A stretch of 64,000 bases of DNA from the NCBI GenBank assembly GCA_942491665.1, contig CALOBR010000020.1:403923-467922 (forward strand), written 5' to 3'. Position numbers and translations under genes: made by a program. The stretch comes from CAVQGZ01 sp942491665 (GTDB lineage: Bacteria; Actinomycetota; Actinomycetes; Jiangellales; Jiangellaceae). A model generated the notes under the pieces. It saw only the letters and a list, made by a program, of their open reading frames with translations, had not been told where the DNA came from and did not search any database. Positions 6,803 to 15,528 of this stretch are shown piece by piece; position 1 is the stretch's first letter; each line of letters starts with the position of its first letter.

Positions 6803-7851
6803 CAGGAACCCACCACGCTCGCCCGCGCGGCTTCCACGACGCGTTCCACGGTGGGTACGGCCGCCAGCTCGAGGTGTCGGGCGTAGGGCATCGGCACCTC
6901 CATCGAGCAGACCCGTGCCACCGGCGCATCCAGGTCGTAGAAGGCCTCCTCGGCGATCTGCGCCAGGATCTCGCCGGCGATCGACAGCGTGCGCCAGTTC
7001 TCGTCGACCACGACCGCGCGGTGCGTGCGCCGTACCGAGTCGAGGAACACGGCCGAGTCCAGCGGACGCAGCACCCGCAGGTCGATCACCTCGGCCGACA
7101 CCCCGTCGGCGTCCAGCGCCTCGGCTGCGGCCAGCGTGGTGGGCAACGACCCGCCGTAGGTGATGAGGGTGACGTCCGAGCCGGGACGCCGCACGACGGC
7201 CGACGTGATGTCCACCGGGTCGGCGGCGTCAAGAGGCAGCTCGTCGGCGACGTTGTAGAGCGAGCCGTGCTCGAAGATGATCACAGGGTCGGGGTCGGCC
7301 AGCGCCGGCGCCAGCATCCCGCGGGCGTCGCGCACCGTCGCCGGTGCCAGCACCCGCAGCCCCGGGATGTGGGCGTAGTAGTTCTCCAGCGAGTGCGAGT
7401 GCTGAGCGGCGAGCTGGCGTCCGGCCCCCGTCGTCATCCGGATCACCAGCGGCACGTTGAACTGCCCGCCGGACATGTGCAGCAGCGTCGCCGCCGTGTT
7501 CAGGATCTGGTCGAGGGCAAGCAGCGAGAAGTTGACCGTCATGATCTCGACGATCGGACGCATGCCGCCGAGCGCCGCCCCGATGCCGGCGCCCACGAAG
7601 GCGGCTTCCGACAGGGGTGTGTCCCGCACGCGGTCGGGCCCGAAGTCCTCCAGCAGCCCTAGGCTCACCCCGAAGCAGCCGCCGTAGGCGCCCACGTCCT
7701 CCCCCATCAAGAACACCCGCTCGTCGTCGGCCATCGCCTCGCGCATGGCCTCGCGCATGGCCTCGCGGTAGGTCACCGACAGCGTCGTCGGCGAGTCACC
7801 GACACCCTTCGCGTGCTCGGCCCGTCCGGCCTCGGTCGTCGTGGCGGTCAT
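6802..7851 (-). CDS. 2-oxoacid dehydrogenase E1 component, beta subunit
   Basis: The 349-residue protein matches the transketolase pyrimidine-binding and C-terminal domains of E1 beta: FLMGEDVGAYGGCFGVSLGL, PLSEAAFVGAGIGAALGG, then LPLDAADPVDITSAVVRRPGSDVTLITYG and VDENWRTLSIAGEI. With E1 alpha it forms the thiamine-diphosphate decarboxylase of a pyruvate, acetoin or branched-chain 2-oxoacid complex; the substrate cannot be fixed from sequence alone. The N-terminus contains a threefold REAM repeat coded by 12-bp DNA repeats near 7735-7770. ATG/TGA overlaps on both sides couple it to E1 alpha and E2. Confidence 0.93.
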   Translation of the reverse strand: MTATTTEAGRAEHAKGVGDSPTTLSVTYREAMREAMREAMADDERVFLMGEDVGAYGGCFGVSLGLLEDFGPDRVRDTPLSEAAFVGAGIGAALGGMRPIVEIMTVNFSLLALDQILNTAATLLHMSGGQFNVPLVIRMTTGAGRQLAAQHSHSLENYYAHIPGLRVLAPATVRDARGMLAPALADPDPVIIFEHGSLYNVADELPLDAADPVDITSAVVRRPGSDVTLITYGGSLPTTLAAAEALDADGVSAEVIDLRVLRPLDSAVFLDSVRRTHRAVVVDENWRTLSIAGEILAQIAEEAFYDLDAPVARVCSMEVPMPYARHLELAAVPTVERVVEAARASVVGS

Positions 7852-8909
7852 GACGCGCCTCCTGTCTCGCTGGTGACGAATCTGCTCAGCTCAGACAACG
7901 GCTCGTCCGTCCCCGCCTCGGCGAAGGCGACCGCCGTGTCGATCTCGGCCGAGACCTCCTTCTCCATCTGGACGATGGCCTCGTCGTCGAGCATCCCTGC
8001 GTCTCGCAGCCGTGCGGAGAAGGTGTCGATCGGGTCCCGGCTGCGCCACGACGTCACCTCGTCGCGACTGCGGTACCGCTCGGCGTCGTACATCGAGTGA
8101 GCCCTGAACCGGTAGGTGCGCAGCTCCAGGAAGACCGGCCCACCCCCGTCGCGGATCAGGGTCACGGCCCGTCGAGCCGCCTCGTCCACGGCGGTGACGT
8201 CCATGCCGTCCACCGTCCAGGCCGGTACCTCGTACGAGGCGGCCTTGACCGCGAGGTTCGTCTCCGACTCCGAGCGGCTCAGGGCCGTGCCCATGGCGTA
8301 GCGGTTGTTCTCGCAGCAGAAGAGCACCGGCAGCTTCCACAGCGCCGCCAGGTTCATCGACTCGTGGAACTCCCCCTCGGCCATCGCGCCTTCGCCGAAG
8401 AAGCACGCAGTCACGGCCGGGCGTCCCTGCATCGCGTCGGCCAGCGCCAGGCCCACGGCGAGCGGCAGCCCGCCACCCACGATGGCGTTGCCGCCGTAGA
8501 GCCGGGTGTCGGCGTCGAAGAGGTGCATCGACCCGCCTCGCCCGCGTGAGCAGCCTTCGACCTTGGCGAACATCTCGGCCATGATCGAGTTCATGCTGAG
8601 CCCGCGGGCCAGCGCGTGCCCGTGCTCGCGGTACGTCGCGACCACCGCGTCCTGCGGCTGCAGCTGGCGCACGACGCCGGTCGCGACCGCCTCCTCACCG
8701 ATGTAGAGGTGCAGGAAGCCGCGGATCTTGGTGGCGCTGTACAGCTCGACGCAGCGCTCTTCGAAGCGCCGGATGCGCAGCATCTTCCGGAACATGTCCA
8801 GCGCCGCCTCCTGCTCGGGCAACGCGTGCCCGGGACCGGCCGGGACGTTCGCCGCCGCACCGGGCGCCATCAGGCTGGTGTCAGGCCCGGTCGCGGTCTC
8901 GGCGCTCAT
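7848..8909 (-). CDS. 2-oxoacid dehydrogenase E1 component, alpha subunit
   Basis: The 353-residue protein has the thiamine-diphosphate/magnesium motif GEGAMAEGEFHESMNLAALWKLP ending in ENNRYAMGT, and the GRGGSMHLFD loop shared by pyruvate and acetoin dehydrogenase E1 alpha subunits. It decarboxylates the 2-oxoacid and passes the acyl group to E2-bound lipoamide with E1 beta. The ATG at 8909 overlaps the stop of the upstream ligase gene by 4 bp, and its own stop overlaps E1 beta, so the operon is translationally coupled throughout. Family assignment is secure; substrate is not. Confidence 0.93.
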   Translation of the reverse strand: MSAETATGPDTSLMAPGAAANVPAGPGHALPEQEAALDMFRKMLRIRRFEERCVELYSATKIRGFLHLYIGEEAVATGVVRQLQPQDAVVATYREHGHALARGLSMNSIMAEMFAKVEGCSRGRGGSMHLFDADTRLYGGNAIVGGGLPLAVGLALADAMQGRPAVTACFFGEGAMAEGEFHESMNLAALWKLPVLFCCENNRYAMGTALSRSESETNLAVKAASYEVPAWTVDGMDVTAVDEAARRAVTLIRDGGGPVFLELRTYRFRAHSMYDAERYRSRDEVTSWRSRDPIDTFSARLRDAGMLDDEAIVQMEKEVSAEIDTAVAFAEAGTDEPLSELSRFVTSETGGAS

Positions 8910-10705
8910 CGCCCCGACTCCAGCGTCGACAGGTCGCCCTCGGGCAGGCCCAGCTCACGTGCCTTCAACAGCCTTCGCATGATCTTCCCGCTCCTCGTCT
9001 TCGGCAGGTCTGCCTTGACCTCGATCTGACGGGGTGCCACCGCGGCACCCAACCGTTTGCGCGCGAACCCGATCAGCTCGAGCACCAGCGCATCGCTGGC
9101 CTCGTACCCGGTTCGCAGGGCGACGAACGCTTTGACGACCTCGCCGGCGACCGGGTCGGGAACGCCGATCACGCCCGCCTCGGCCACGGCCGGATGCTCC
9201 ATGAGCACGCTCTCGACCTCGAACGGGCCGATCAGGTGGCCGGCCGACTTGATGACGTCGTCGCCGCGGCCGATGAACCAGAACCAGCCGTCGGCGTCGC
9301 GGCGTCCCAGGTCACCCGAGCGGTACCAGCCTTTCCCCGGCGCACCGCCGATGAAGGCCTTCGCGTAGCGCTCGGGCATGCCGAGGTACTCGCGCATCAT
9401 CGACGGCCACGGTGCGCGCAGCACGATCTCGCCCTCGGTGTCGGGCTCGGTGACCAGCACGGGGGCACCGGACTCGTCGAGCACCGGGTCGCCGTGGGTG
9501 TCGCGCGCCAGCAGGGCCGCCTCGATGCCAGGGACGGGCCGTCCCATCGAGCCGGGACGGATGTCGGTCGAGGCGTAGTTCGCCACCATGATTGCGCCGG
9601 TCTCGGTCTGCCACCAGGTGTCGTGGATCGCCAGCCCGACGGCCTCCAGGCCCCACACCACGACCTCCGGGTTGAGCGGCTCGCCGACGCTCATGACGTG
9701 CCGCAGCGCGGAGAGGTCGTGCTGCTTGGCGCGCTCGGCGCCGGCCTTCATCAGCATCCGCAGCGCGGTCGGCGCGGTGTACCAGACAGTCACCTGCTGC
9801 TCGTCGAGGATGGTGTACCAGCGGTCGGCGTCGAACTCGAGCTCGTCCACGACCACGGTGACTCCGCAGGTCAGCGGCGCGACCACGCCGTAGGACGTGC
9901 CGGTCACCCAGCCGGGGTCAGCGGTGCACCAGAACACGTCGTCGTCATGCAGGTCGAGCACGTAGCGGGCGGTGACGTGGTGGGCCAGCACTGCCTGGTG
10001 GGCGTGCACCGCCCCCTTCGGTGTCCCGGTGGTGCCGGAGGTGAAGTGCAGCAGGGCCGCCCGCTCGGGGTCGGTGTGCTCGATGGCGTAGGTCGGCGAC
10101 GCCGCGTCGAGCAACGCCACCAGGTCGTGCACGCCGGGTGCGTCGGCCACGCGCTCGAAGCCGGGCCCGACCAGCAGCACGTGGGTCAGCGAGGGCACCT
10201 CGTCGCGGATCGGCGCCACCTTCTTGCGGTACAGCGCAGGCGTCGTGACCAGCACCGAGCCCGACCCGAGCTGCAGGCGCTGCATGACCGGCTGCGGCCC
10301 GAACGCGCTGAACAGCGGGCAGAACACGGCGCGGTGCTTCAGCGTGCCCAGGATCGCCGCGTACAGCTCCGGCTGGCGGCCCATCAGCCCGAAGACCCGC
10401 TCGCCCGCGGCCACCCCCAGGGAGTCGAGCACGTTGGCGAACCTCGCAGAGAGCTCCGCCAGCTCGGCATAGGTGAGCTCGCGGTCTACTCCCTGCTTGG
10501 CGAGGAATCTGAGCGCCACATGGTCCGGGCGGCGCGCAGCATGCCGATCGACTGCTTCGTGCGCGATGTTCAGCCCCCCGTTCGGCAGCCCGTCCAGCCA
10601 CGCGGCCGCGTCGTCCCACGAGAACGCGGCATAGGTGGACGAGTAGTCGTCGAGGTTCGGCGTGACGGTCAGAGGCTGCCTCTTGGCGATCACGTCCCAG
10701 GCCAT
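8906..10705 (-). CDS. acsA: Acetate-CoA ligase (AMP-forming) family
   Basis: The 599-residue protein is an ANL-family adenylating enzyme. It has the P-loop FTSGTTGTPKGAVH, the A5-type region WWQTETGAIM, the hinge motif GRGDDVIKSAGHLIGPFEVE, and the C-terminal PKTRSGKIMRRLLKA with the lysine that is acetylated in acetyl-CoA synthetases. The shorter length (about 600 rather than 650) and sequence style fit the AcsA subgroup. It makes acyl-CoA, probably acetyl-CoA, from acid, ATP and CoA. As first gene of a five-gene operon with a 2-oxoacid dehydrogenase and an ACP, it points to a module that feeds acyl groups from two sources. Confidence 0.92.
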   Translation of the reverse strand: MAWDVIAKRQPLTVTPNLDDYSSTYAAFSWDDAAAWLDGLPNGGLNIAHEAVDRHAARRPDHVALRFLAKQGVDRELTYAELAELSARFANVLDSLGVAAGERVFGLMGRQPELYAAILGTLKHRAVFCPLFSAFGPQPVMQRLQLGSGSVLVTTPALYRKKVAPIRDEVPSLTHVLLVGPGFERVADAPGVHDLVALLDAASPTYAIEHTDPERAALLHFTSGTTGTPKGAVHAHQAVLAHHVTARYVLDLHDDDVFWCTADPGWVTGTSYGVVAPLTCGVTVVVDELEFDADRWYTILDEQQVTVWYTAPTALRMLMKAGAERAKQHDLSALRHVMSVGEPLNPEVVVWGLEAVGLAIHDTWWQTETGAIMVANYASTDIRPGSMGRPVPGIEAALLARDTHGDPVLDESGAPVLVTEPDTEGEIVLRAPWPSMMREYLGMPERYAKAFIGGAPGKGWYRSGDLGRRDADGWFWFIGRGDDVIKSAGHLIGPFEVESVLMEHPAVAEAGVIGVPDPVAGEVVKAFVALRTGYEASDALVLELIGFARKRLGAAVAPRQIEVKADLPKTRSGKIMRRLLKARELGLPEGDLSTLESGR

Positions 10706-10911
10706 GTGCGGCTCCTTCCACTCCTCACCCCGCCCAGCGTCGGTGACGAGGCACGTGGGTACGGGGTCGCCCCTCTGTCGTCCCGCGTCGAGCGTCGCAC
10801 CGTCAGAGTCGGAGGTCCCGACCAGACCCGGCAGCCACGGGGCATGCTGGAGGCAAGGGTTAGGCTGCGATCAAGACAGCCCAGCGCGAGGCGACGAGGA
10901 GGTAGCTGGAG

Positions 10912-11151
10912 ATGAGTGGCTCGTGGTACATCGACCCGGACGCCGGACCCGTCGAGGCTGAGGACGACCACAACTACGACGAGGAGTTCGGGCCGTCCGA
11001 CCCGCATCAGCACGACGGGCGCCTGGTGGAGGACGACGAGGGCAGCGGCCCCGACCGCACGTCGGAGGCCGTCGCGCACATCGCCGTCGGCGACCACGCC
11101 GACTTCACCGCCGAAGAGGCCGCCGTGCACATCGTCGAAGACACCTGGTAG
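10912..11151 (+). CDS. Small acidic DUF5709-like protein
   Basis: The 79-residue protein is strongly acidic and has no hydrophobic segment. The GRLVEDDEGSGPD block and the end DFTAEEAAVHIVEDTW resemble the DUF5709 family of actinobacteria, whose role is unknown. The start at 10912 has a good GAGGAGGT at 10896-10902. The gene is followed closely by gpgS. Assignment to DUF5709 is from memory of the family pattern and moderately certain. Confidence 0.65.
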   Translation: MSGSWYIDPDAGPVEAEDDHNYDEEFGPSDPHQHDGRLVEDDEGSGPDRTSEAVAHIAVGDHADFTAEEAAVHIVEDTW

Positions 11152-11158
11152 CCACGCC

Positions 11159-12184
11159 CTGCGCGACGACGCCAGCCCCACGGGCCGACGGCTTCGTGAC
11201 TGGGCGCAGACGCGCTGCAGCCACGCCCGAGACTGGCCCGTCGGCGACCTTCTCGCCGCCCGAAGCGAGCACGGCACCACGGTCTCGGTGGTGCTGCCCG
11301 CCCTGAACGAGGAGCGGACCGTCGGTGCCATCGTCGGTGCCATCACCGCCGACCTGGTGGACGGTGGACGCACCGGCGGCCATCGCCTGGTCGACGAGGT
11401 CGTCGTGGTCGACTCCGGGTCGAGCGACGCCACGGTCGAGCGGGCCCGCGCCGCCGGTGCGCGCGTGCTGCACCGCGAGGACGTCCTGCCCGACCTCGAG
11501 CCCCTGCCCGGCAAGGGCGAGGTGCTCTGGCGCGGGGTGGCGGCCACGTCCGGCGACGTCGTGGCGTTCGTCGACTCCGACCTCGACGACTTCACCACCG
11601 ACTTCGTGCTCGGCCTGCTCGGCCCGCTGCTCACCCAGCCGGACGTGGCGCTGGTCAAGGCGACCTACGACCGGCCGCTGGCCCAGGGCGAGACGGTGCT
11701 ACCGGCCGGCGGCGGACGCGTCACCGAGCTGGTGGCGCGCCCGCTGATCAACCTGTTCTGGCCCGAGCTCGCCGGGTTCGTCCAGCCGCTGTCGGGCGAG
11801 TACGCCGCCCGCCGCAGCCTGCTGGAGCAGCTGCGCTTTCCGACCGGCTACGGCATCGAGCTCGCCATGCTGATCGACACGTGGCAGCGCGTCGGCCTCG
11901 ACGGCCTGGCCCAGGTCGACCTGGTGCGGCGCAAGCACCGCAACTCCGACGACGCCAAGCTCGGCGCGATGGGCAGCGAGATCATCCAGGTGGCGCTCGA
12001 CCGGCTTGCGGCGCAGGGGCGGCTGTCCATGGCCGAGCAACCCGCCACCAACCTCGTGCAGTTCACCCGGGTCGGTGACGACTACGCCTCCCACGTGGTT
12101 GACGTGCCGCTACGGCAACGTCCCCCGCTAGTCACTAGTGCGACGTACAGGCAAGGCCATGAGCAGGCAGACTCGTCCCCGTGA
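11159..12184 (+). CDS. gpgS: Glucosyl-3-phosphoglycerate synthase
   Basis: GpgS transfers glucose from an NDP-glucose to 3-phosphoglycerate, the first step towards glucosylglycerate and, in mycobacteria, methylglucose lipopolysaccharide. The GT81 features are clear: VSVVLPALNEERTVGAIV, VVDSGSSDAT, the metal-binding VAFVDSDLDDF, and the acceptor-side block RPLINLFWPELAGFVQPLSGEYAARR followed by GYGIELAMLIDTW. The start is uncertain. The frame has no ATG, GTG or TTG close upstream, and CTG at 11159, just after the preceding gene, is the best candidate. An undetected indel before 11200 is the alternative. The stop overlaps the start of the next gene. Confidence 0.9.
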   Translation: MRDDASPTGRRLRDWAQTRCSHARDWPVGDLLAARSEHGTTVSVVLPALNEERTVGAIVGAITADLVDGGRTGGHRLVDEVVVVDSGSSDATVERARAAGARVLHREDVLPDLEPLPGKGEVLWRGVAATSGDVVAFVDSDLDDFTTDFVLGLLGPLLTQPDVALVKATYDRPLAQGETVLPAGGGRVTELVARPLINLFWPELAGFVQPLSGEYAARRSLLEQLRFPTGYGIELAMLIDTWQRVGLDGLAQVDLVRRKHRNSDDAKLGAMGSEIIQVALDRLAAQGRLSMAEQPATNLVQFTRVGDDYASHVVDVPLRQRPPLVTSATYRQGHEQADSSP

Positions 12185-12972
12185 CTGTCGAGCTGAGCGC
12201 GGGCCAGGCATCTGTCGTGATCGACGCTGAAGACGGCGGGCGCCTGTCGTCCTTCGTCATCGGCGGCCACGAGATGCTCTACTCGGCACTCCCCGGTCCC
12301 ACCGGGCACGGGAGCTACGTCATGGCCCCGTACGCGGGCCGGGTGCGCCACGGACAGTTCACGCACAAGGGCACCGAGGTTCAGCTACCGACCAACCTGC
12401 CCCCGCACGCCGCCCACGGTCTCGCTCTCGACCGGCCCTGGACGGTGCTGGAGCAGGATGACACCGAGGCGGTTCTGACGTGCGAGTTCGACGGCCGGTG
12501 GCCCTTCGGCGGACGCGTCGTGCAGTACATCCGCGTCGAGCCTGAGCGCCTGGTCCAGAAGGTGTCGGTCGAGGCCGACCAGCGCTCGTTCCCCGCCTCG
12601 ATCGGCTGGCACCCGTGGTTCGCGCGGCGTCTCAACCCCAGCCCGCCGGCCCAGATCGCCCTCGACGCCCCAGCGATGCTGCGCCGCGACGCCGACCACA
12701 TCACCACGACCCAGCGCATGCGCCCGCTGCCCGGCCCGTGGGACGACTGCTTCACCGACGTGAACTGGCCGGTGTCGTTGACATGGCCCGGGGCGATGCG
12801 CCTGGACATCTCGGCCGACACGAACCACGTCGTCATCTTCGACCAGGGCGAGGTGGCGATCTGCGTCGAGCCGCAGACCGCCCCGCCGAACGCGGTCAAC
12901 ACCGCACCCCTGGTCGTACGGCCCGGACGCCCGCTGCGCGCCCGCACCGACTGGCGCTGGGTGATCAGGTAG
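12181..12972 (+). CDS. Aldose 1-epimerase family protein
   Basis: The 263-residue protein has the galactose mutarotase-like beta-sandwich pattern: GGRLSSFVIGGHEML, a YAGRVRHG block, HAAHGLALDRPW, the catalytic-type IGWHPWFAR, and a final VCVEPQTAPPNAVN-like stretch (CVEPQTAPPNAVNTAP). The family interconverts sugar anomers or acts on hexose 6-phosphates. The GTG start overlaps the gpgS stop by 4 bp, so the two are coupled. A role in supplying the sugar for GpgS is possible but is only inference from position. Confidence 0.85.
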   Translation: MTVELSAGQASVVIDAEDGGRLSSFVIGGHEMLYSALPGPTGHGSYVMAPYAGRVRHGQFTHKGTEVQLPTNLPPHAAHGLALDRPWTVLEQDDTEAVLTCEFDGRWPFGGRVVQYIRVEPERLVQKVSVEADQRSFPASIGWHPWFARRLNPSPPAQIALDAPAMLRRDADHITTTQRMRPLPGPWDDCFTDVNWPVSLTWPGAMRLDISADTNHVVIFDQGEVAICVEPQTAPPNAVNTAPLVVRPGRPLRARTDWRWVIR

Positions 12973-13609
12973 CCGGTACCCCCGCGGCCTCCATCGCGGT
13001 GACGACGCCCAGCGCGTCGGGCTCGGCCAGCACCAGCGTGAGCCGGTCGACGGCCAGGCCCTCGAACGCCGGCCGGGTACGCGTCACCTCGGGGAACACC
13101 TGGAGGAACGCTTCTCCTGCAGCCTCCAGCCCCACGGGGACGTAGACGGTCGTCGCCGGGGTGCCGAGCGTCGCGTTGTCGATCCGCTCGACCCGCCAGC
13201 CTCGCTGCTCGACGACACGTGCTGCCCGCCCGGCCAGACCCTCGGTGAGGGTCTGGTTGAGAACGTCCACGTCCGAGGTGACCAGGGTCGGGTCTGCAAG
13301 GTCGGGAGCGCCCGTCGCCTGGGGCTCGCCACCGGGCGTCGCGCTCGCGGCGGGGGTACCACCGGTCGTGGCGCCCTCGTCCGCGCCCTGCGCGGTCGCC
13401 GTGGGGCTGGCTGTGGCGCCCGCGCTGCTCGCCGGTCCGGTGGTGGGGGCCGCGGACGGCGTGGCGGCCGGTGTCGTGGCGATCGAGTCCGAGCCCGAGC
13501 GCACCGACGACTGCAGCCCGACGGCCGCCAGCACGAGGGCAACCAACGACAGGGTGCCGAGTACGACCAAGGCGGTCGGCCAACGAGGTGGCCGGGGATC
13601 ACCGGTCAC
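12965..13609 (-). CDS. Membrane-anchored LytR_C domain protein
   Basis: The 214-residue protein begins at GTG 13609 (VTGDPRPPRWP). A single transmembrane helix (about residues 12-31) leads to a long Ala/Thr/Pro/Gly-rich linker and a LytR_C-type domain (VDVLNQTLTEGLAGRAARVVEQRGWRVERIDNA). LytR_C domains are usually found after LCP ligase domains but also occur alone in actinobacteria as envelope proteins of unknown job. It lies 10 bp after the DUF3263 gene on the same strand, a pairing common next to groEL in this class. It is convergent with the epimerase gene and overlaps its end by 8 bp. Confidence 0.82.
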   Translation of the reverse strand: MTGDPRPPRWPTALVVLGTLSLVALVLAAVGLQSSVRSGSDSIATTPAATPSAAPTTGPASSAGATASPTATAQGADEGATTGGTPAASATPGGEPQATGAPDLADPTLVTSDVDVLNQTLTEGLAGRAARVVEQRGWRVERIDNATLGTPATTVYVPVGLEAAGEAFLQVFPEVTRTRPAFEGLAVDRLTLVLAEPDALGVVTAMEAAGVPAT

Positions 13610-13619
13610 GGGCGGAGGC

Positions 13620-13934
13620 TCAGACCTCCATGCCCAGGCGTCGCGCGGTGCGCACCCGCTGGCGCGACGAGCGCATCCGACGCAGGCGCTTGACCAGCAT
13701 CGGGTCGTACTCGACGGCCTCGGCACGGTCGATCAGCGCGTTGAGCACCTGGTAGTAGCGGGTCGCGGACATGTCGAACAGGTCGCGGACGGCCTGCTCC
13801 TTCGACCCCGCGTAGCGCCACCACTGACGCTCGAAGTCGAGCATGGCCCGCTCGCGTTCGCTCAGCGCCTGGCCGGCCGTGCGAGCGGTCTCGCCCGTGG
13901 CGACGGCGTGCGCCGTCGGCGGCTCGTGGGCCAT
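13620..13934 (-). CDS. DUF3263 protein (small HTH-like protein)
   Basis: The 104-residue protein has the DUF3263 core: LSERERAMLDFERQWWRYAGSKEQAVRDLFDMSATRYYQVLNALIDR, which looks like a sigma-70-region-4-type helix-turn-helix. The C-terminal end is basic (RRMRSSRQRVRTARRLG). The ATG at 13934 has a GGAGG-type site in front and is preferred to the longer frame. It probably binds DNA, but no target is known. It is first of a two-gene unit with the LytR_C protein. Confidence 0.85.
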   Translation of the reverse strand: MAHEPPTAHAVATGETARTAGQALSERERAMLDFERQWWRYAGSKEQAVRDLFDMSATRYYQVLNALIDRAEAVEYDPMLVKRLRRMRSSRQRVRTARRLGMEV

Positions 13935-14051
13935 GGCGCCTCCCTCAGTGCTGCTCGATCGCAGTATCGATCGAGAGTGCACCCACTGTAGGGGCGACTT
14001 ACACAGTTGTCATTCGACCCCGCCGTCGTGGCGCGGCGTCATAGCCGCCGG

Positions 14052-15521
14052 TCAGGAGGCGCAGGTCGCGGTGTCGGCGGTGGACGTGCCGTCTCCCGTC
14101 GATGTTTCGTCCGGCTGCTGCCACGGCGAGGCGTCGTCGCTCGGGGCGGGTGTCGTGGTGTCTGCTGGTGCCCGCTTGACCGCGACGGTGCGCAGGTCGC
14201 CCACCCCCCAGTCGGTGCCCAGCACCAGCGTGACACCACCGAGGGAGTCGTCGGGCACCAGGGTGGCGCCGGCCACGGCGGCGGCCACGGTGGTCGCGGC
14301 GCCCTCCGCCCACGTGGGGTAGCGCACCTGCGTCGGTGTCTGCTCCGGCGCCGCCCTCAGCCCGGCCACACCGAAGCCCTGCGTCGCCAGCGCGCTGCCC
14401 ACGATCGTCGCCTGCTCGTCGCGTCCCGTCGCGTTCACGACGGTCAGCGACACGCCGCTGGGGGCGAGGTCGACCTTCGTCGACGGCGGGAACGGCCAGT
14501 CGGCGTCGGCGGCGAGCACCTCGACGAGCAGCATCGCCTGCGCCTCGTCCGGGCGGACGGTGAGGAAGTCGTCGTTGTACACGTACGGGTACGTCACGAA
14601 CGACACCTGGCTCGGCGAGATTCCGGCGAGGCTGCGCGCCATCGCCGCCGACTGGGGCAGCCAGGCCAGCCCGGAGTCCATGCTCAGCGACTCGGTGGCG
14701 GCGTCGAGCGTGCGAAAGAGACGAATCGGGTCGGTGAGCAGCTCTCGCGAGGTGGCCTCGCGCACCAGCGAGCCAAGGAACGCCTGCTGGCGCTCGATGC
14801 GAGCAAGGTCGCTGCCGTCGCCGAGGCTAGTGCGCGCCCGGACGAACGCCAGGCCCTGCTCGCCGTCCACCCGGCTGATGCCGGCAGGCAGGTCCAGGCC
14901 CGACAGCGGGTCGTCCACCGCACGCGTCAAGCACACCTCGACACCGCCGAGGGCATCCACGGTCTTCTCGAAGGCAGTGAAGTCGACCACGACGAAGTGC
15001 TGCACCGGAAGACCCGTGAGCTCGGTGACGGTGCGGATGGTGCACTCCGGCCCGCCCACCTCGAACGCGGAGTTGAAGCGGTCGGTGTACGCCGGGCTCG
15101 TGGTGCCGTCCGGCAGGGTGCAGGAGGGGACGTCGACCACCAGGTCACGAGGGATGCTGACGACCGTCACGTCCTCGCGGTCAGCCGACAGGTGCACCAG
15201 CAAGGTGGTGTCTGACCGTGCGCCGTCGATCAGCTCCGCCGAGCCGAAGCCGTCCCCCTGCCCCTGCCTCGTGTCCGAGCCCATGACCAGGATGTTCACC
15301 GGTTGCGTCGGCTCCGGCGGCGAGGCCGTCTGCCCGGCGCGCGCTGCCGGCAGCGTGACCGGGGACGGTGCCGACAGGGCGTCGTTGACGTCGACGACCG
15401 TGATGTTCGACCGCAGCGTGACCGCGACGAAGACACCCCCGGCGAGCAGGGCGACAACCAGCCCGCCGACGACCCACAGCAGCGCGCGGCGGCGCGGGTG
15501 CGTCCTCGACTGACTGCTCAC
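14052..15521 (-). CDS. LCP (LytR-CpsA-Psr) family protein with LytR_C domain
   Basis: The 489-residue protein starts at GTG 15521 with a short cytoplasmic arm and one transmembrane helix (ALLWVVGGLVVALLAGGVFVAV). The LCP domain follows: ILVMGSDTRQG, RSDTTLLVHL, VTVVSIPRDLVVDVP, the HFVVVDFTAFEKTVDALGGVEVCL strand-helix, and FVRARTSLGDGSDLARIERQQ. A LytR_C domain (VSLTVVNATGRDEQATIVGSALATQGF) is at the C-terminus. LCP enzymes join polymers such as arabinogalactan or teichoic-type glycans to peptidoglycan from lipid carriers. It is a single gene separated from the DUF3263 unit by about 120 bp. Confidence 0.92.
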   Translation of the reverse strand: MSSQSRTHPRRRALLWVVGGLVVALLAGGVFVAVTLRSNITVVDVNDALSAPSPVTLPAARAGQTASPPEPTQPVNILVMGSDTRQGQGDGFGSAELIDGARSDTTLLVHLSADREDVTVVSIPRDLVVDVPSCTLPDGTTSPAYTDRFNSAFEVGGPECTIRTVTELTGLPVQHFVVVDFTAFEKTVDALGGVEVCLTRAVDDPLSGLDLPAGISRVDGEQGLAFVRARTSLGDGSDLARIERQQAFLGSLVREATSRELLTDPIRLFRTLDAATESLSMDSGLAWLPQSAAMARSLAGISPSQVSFVTYPYVYNDDFLTVRPDEAQAMLLVEVLAADADWPFPPSTKVDLAPSGVSLTVVNATGRDEQATIVGSALATQGFGVAGLRAAPEQTPTQVRYPTWAEGAATTVAAAVAGATLVPDDSLGGVTLVLGTDWGVGDLRTVAVKRAPADTTTPAPSDDASPWQQPDETSTGDGTSTADTATCAS

Positions 15522-15528
15522 AAACCCC

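Noticed and set aside
7733..7770. Threefold 12-bp repeat at the start of E1 beta as a phase-variable tract
   Set aside because: The unit is a multiple of three, so copy changes would only add or remove REAM residues in a helix and would not switch the gene.
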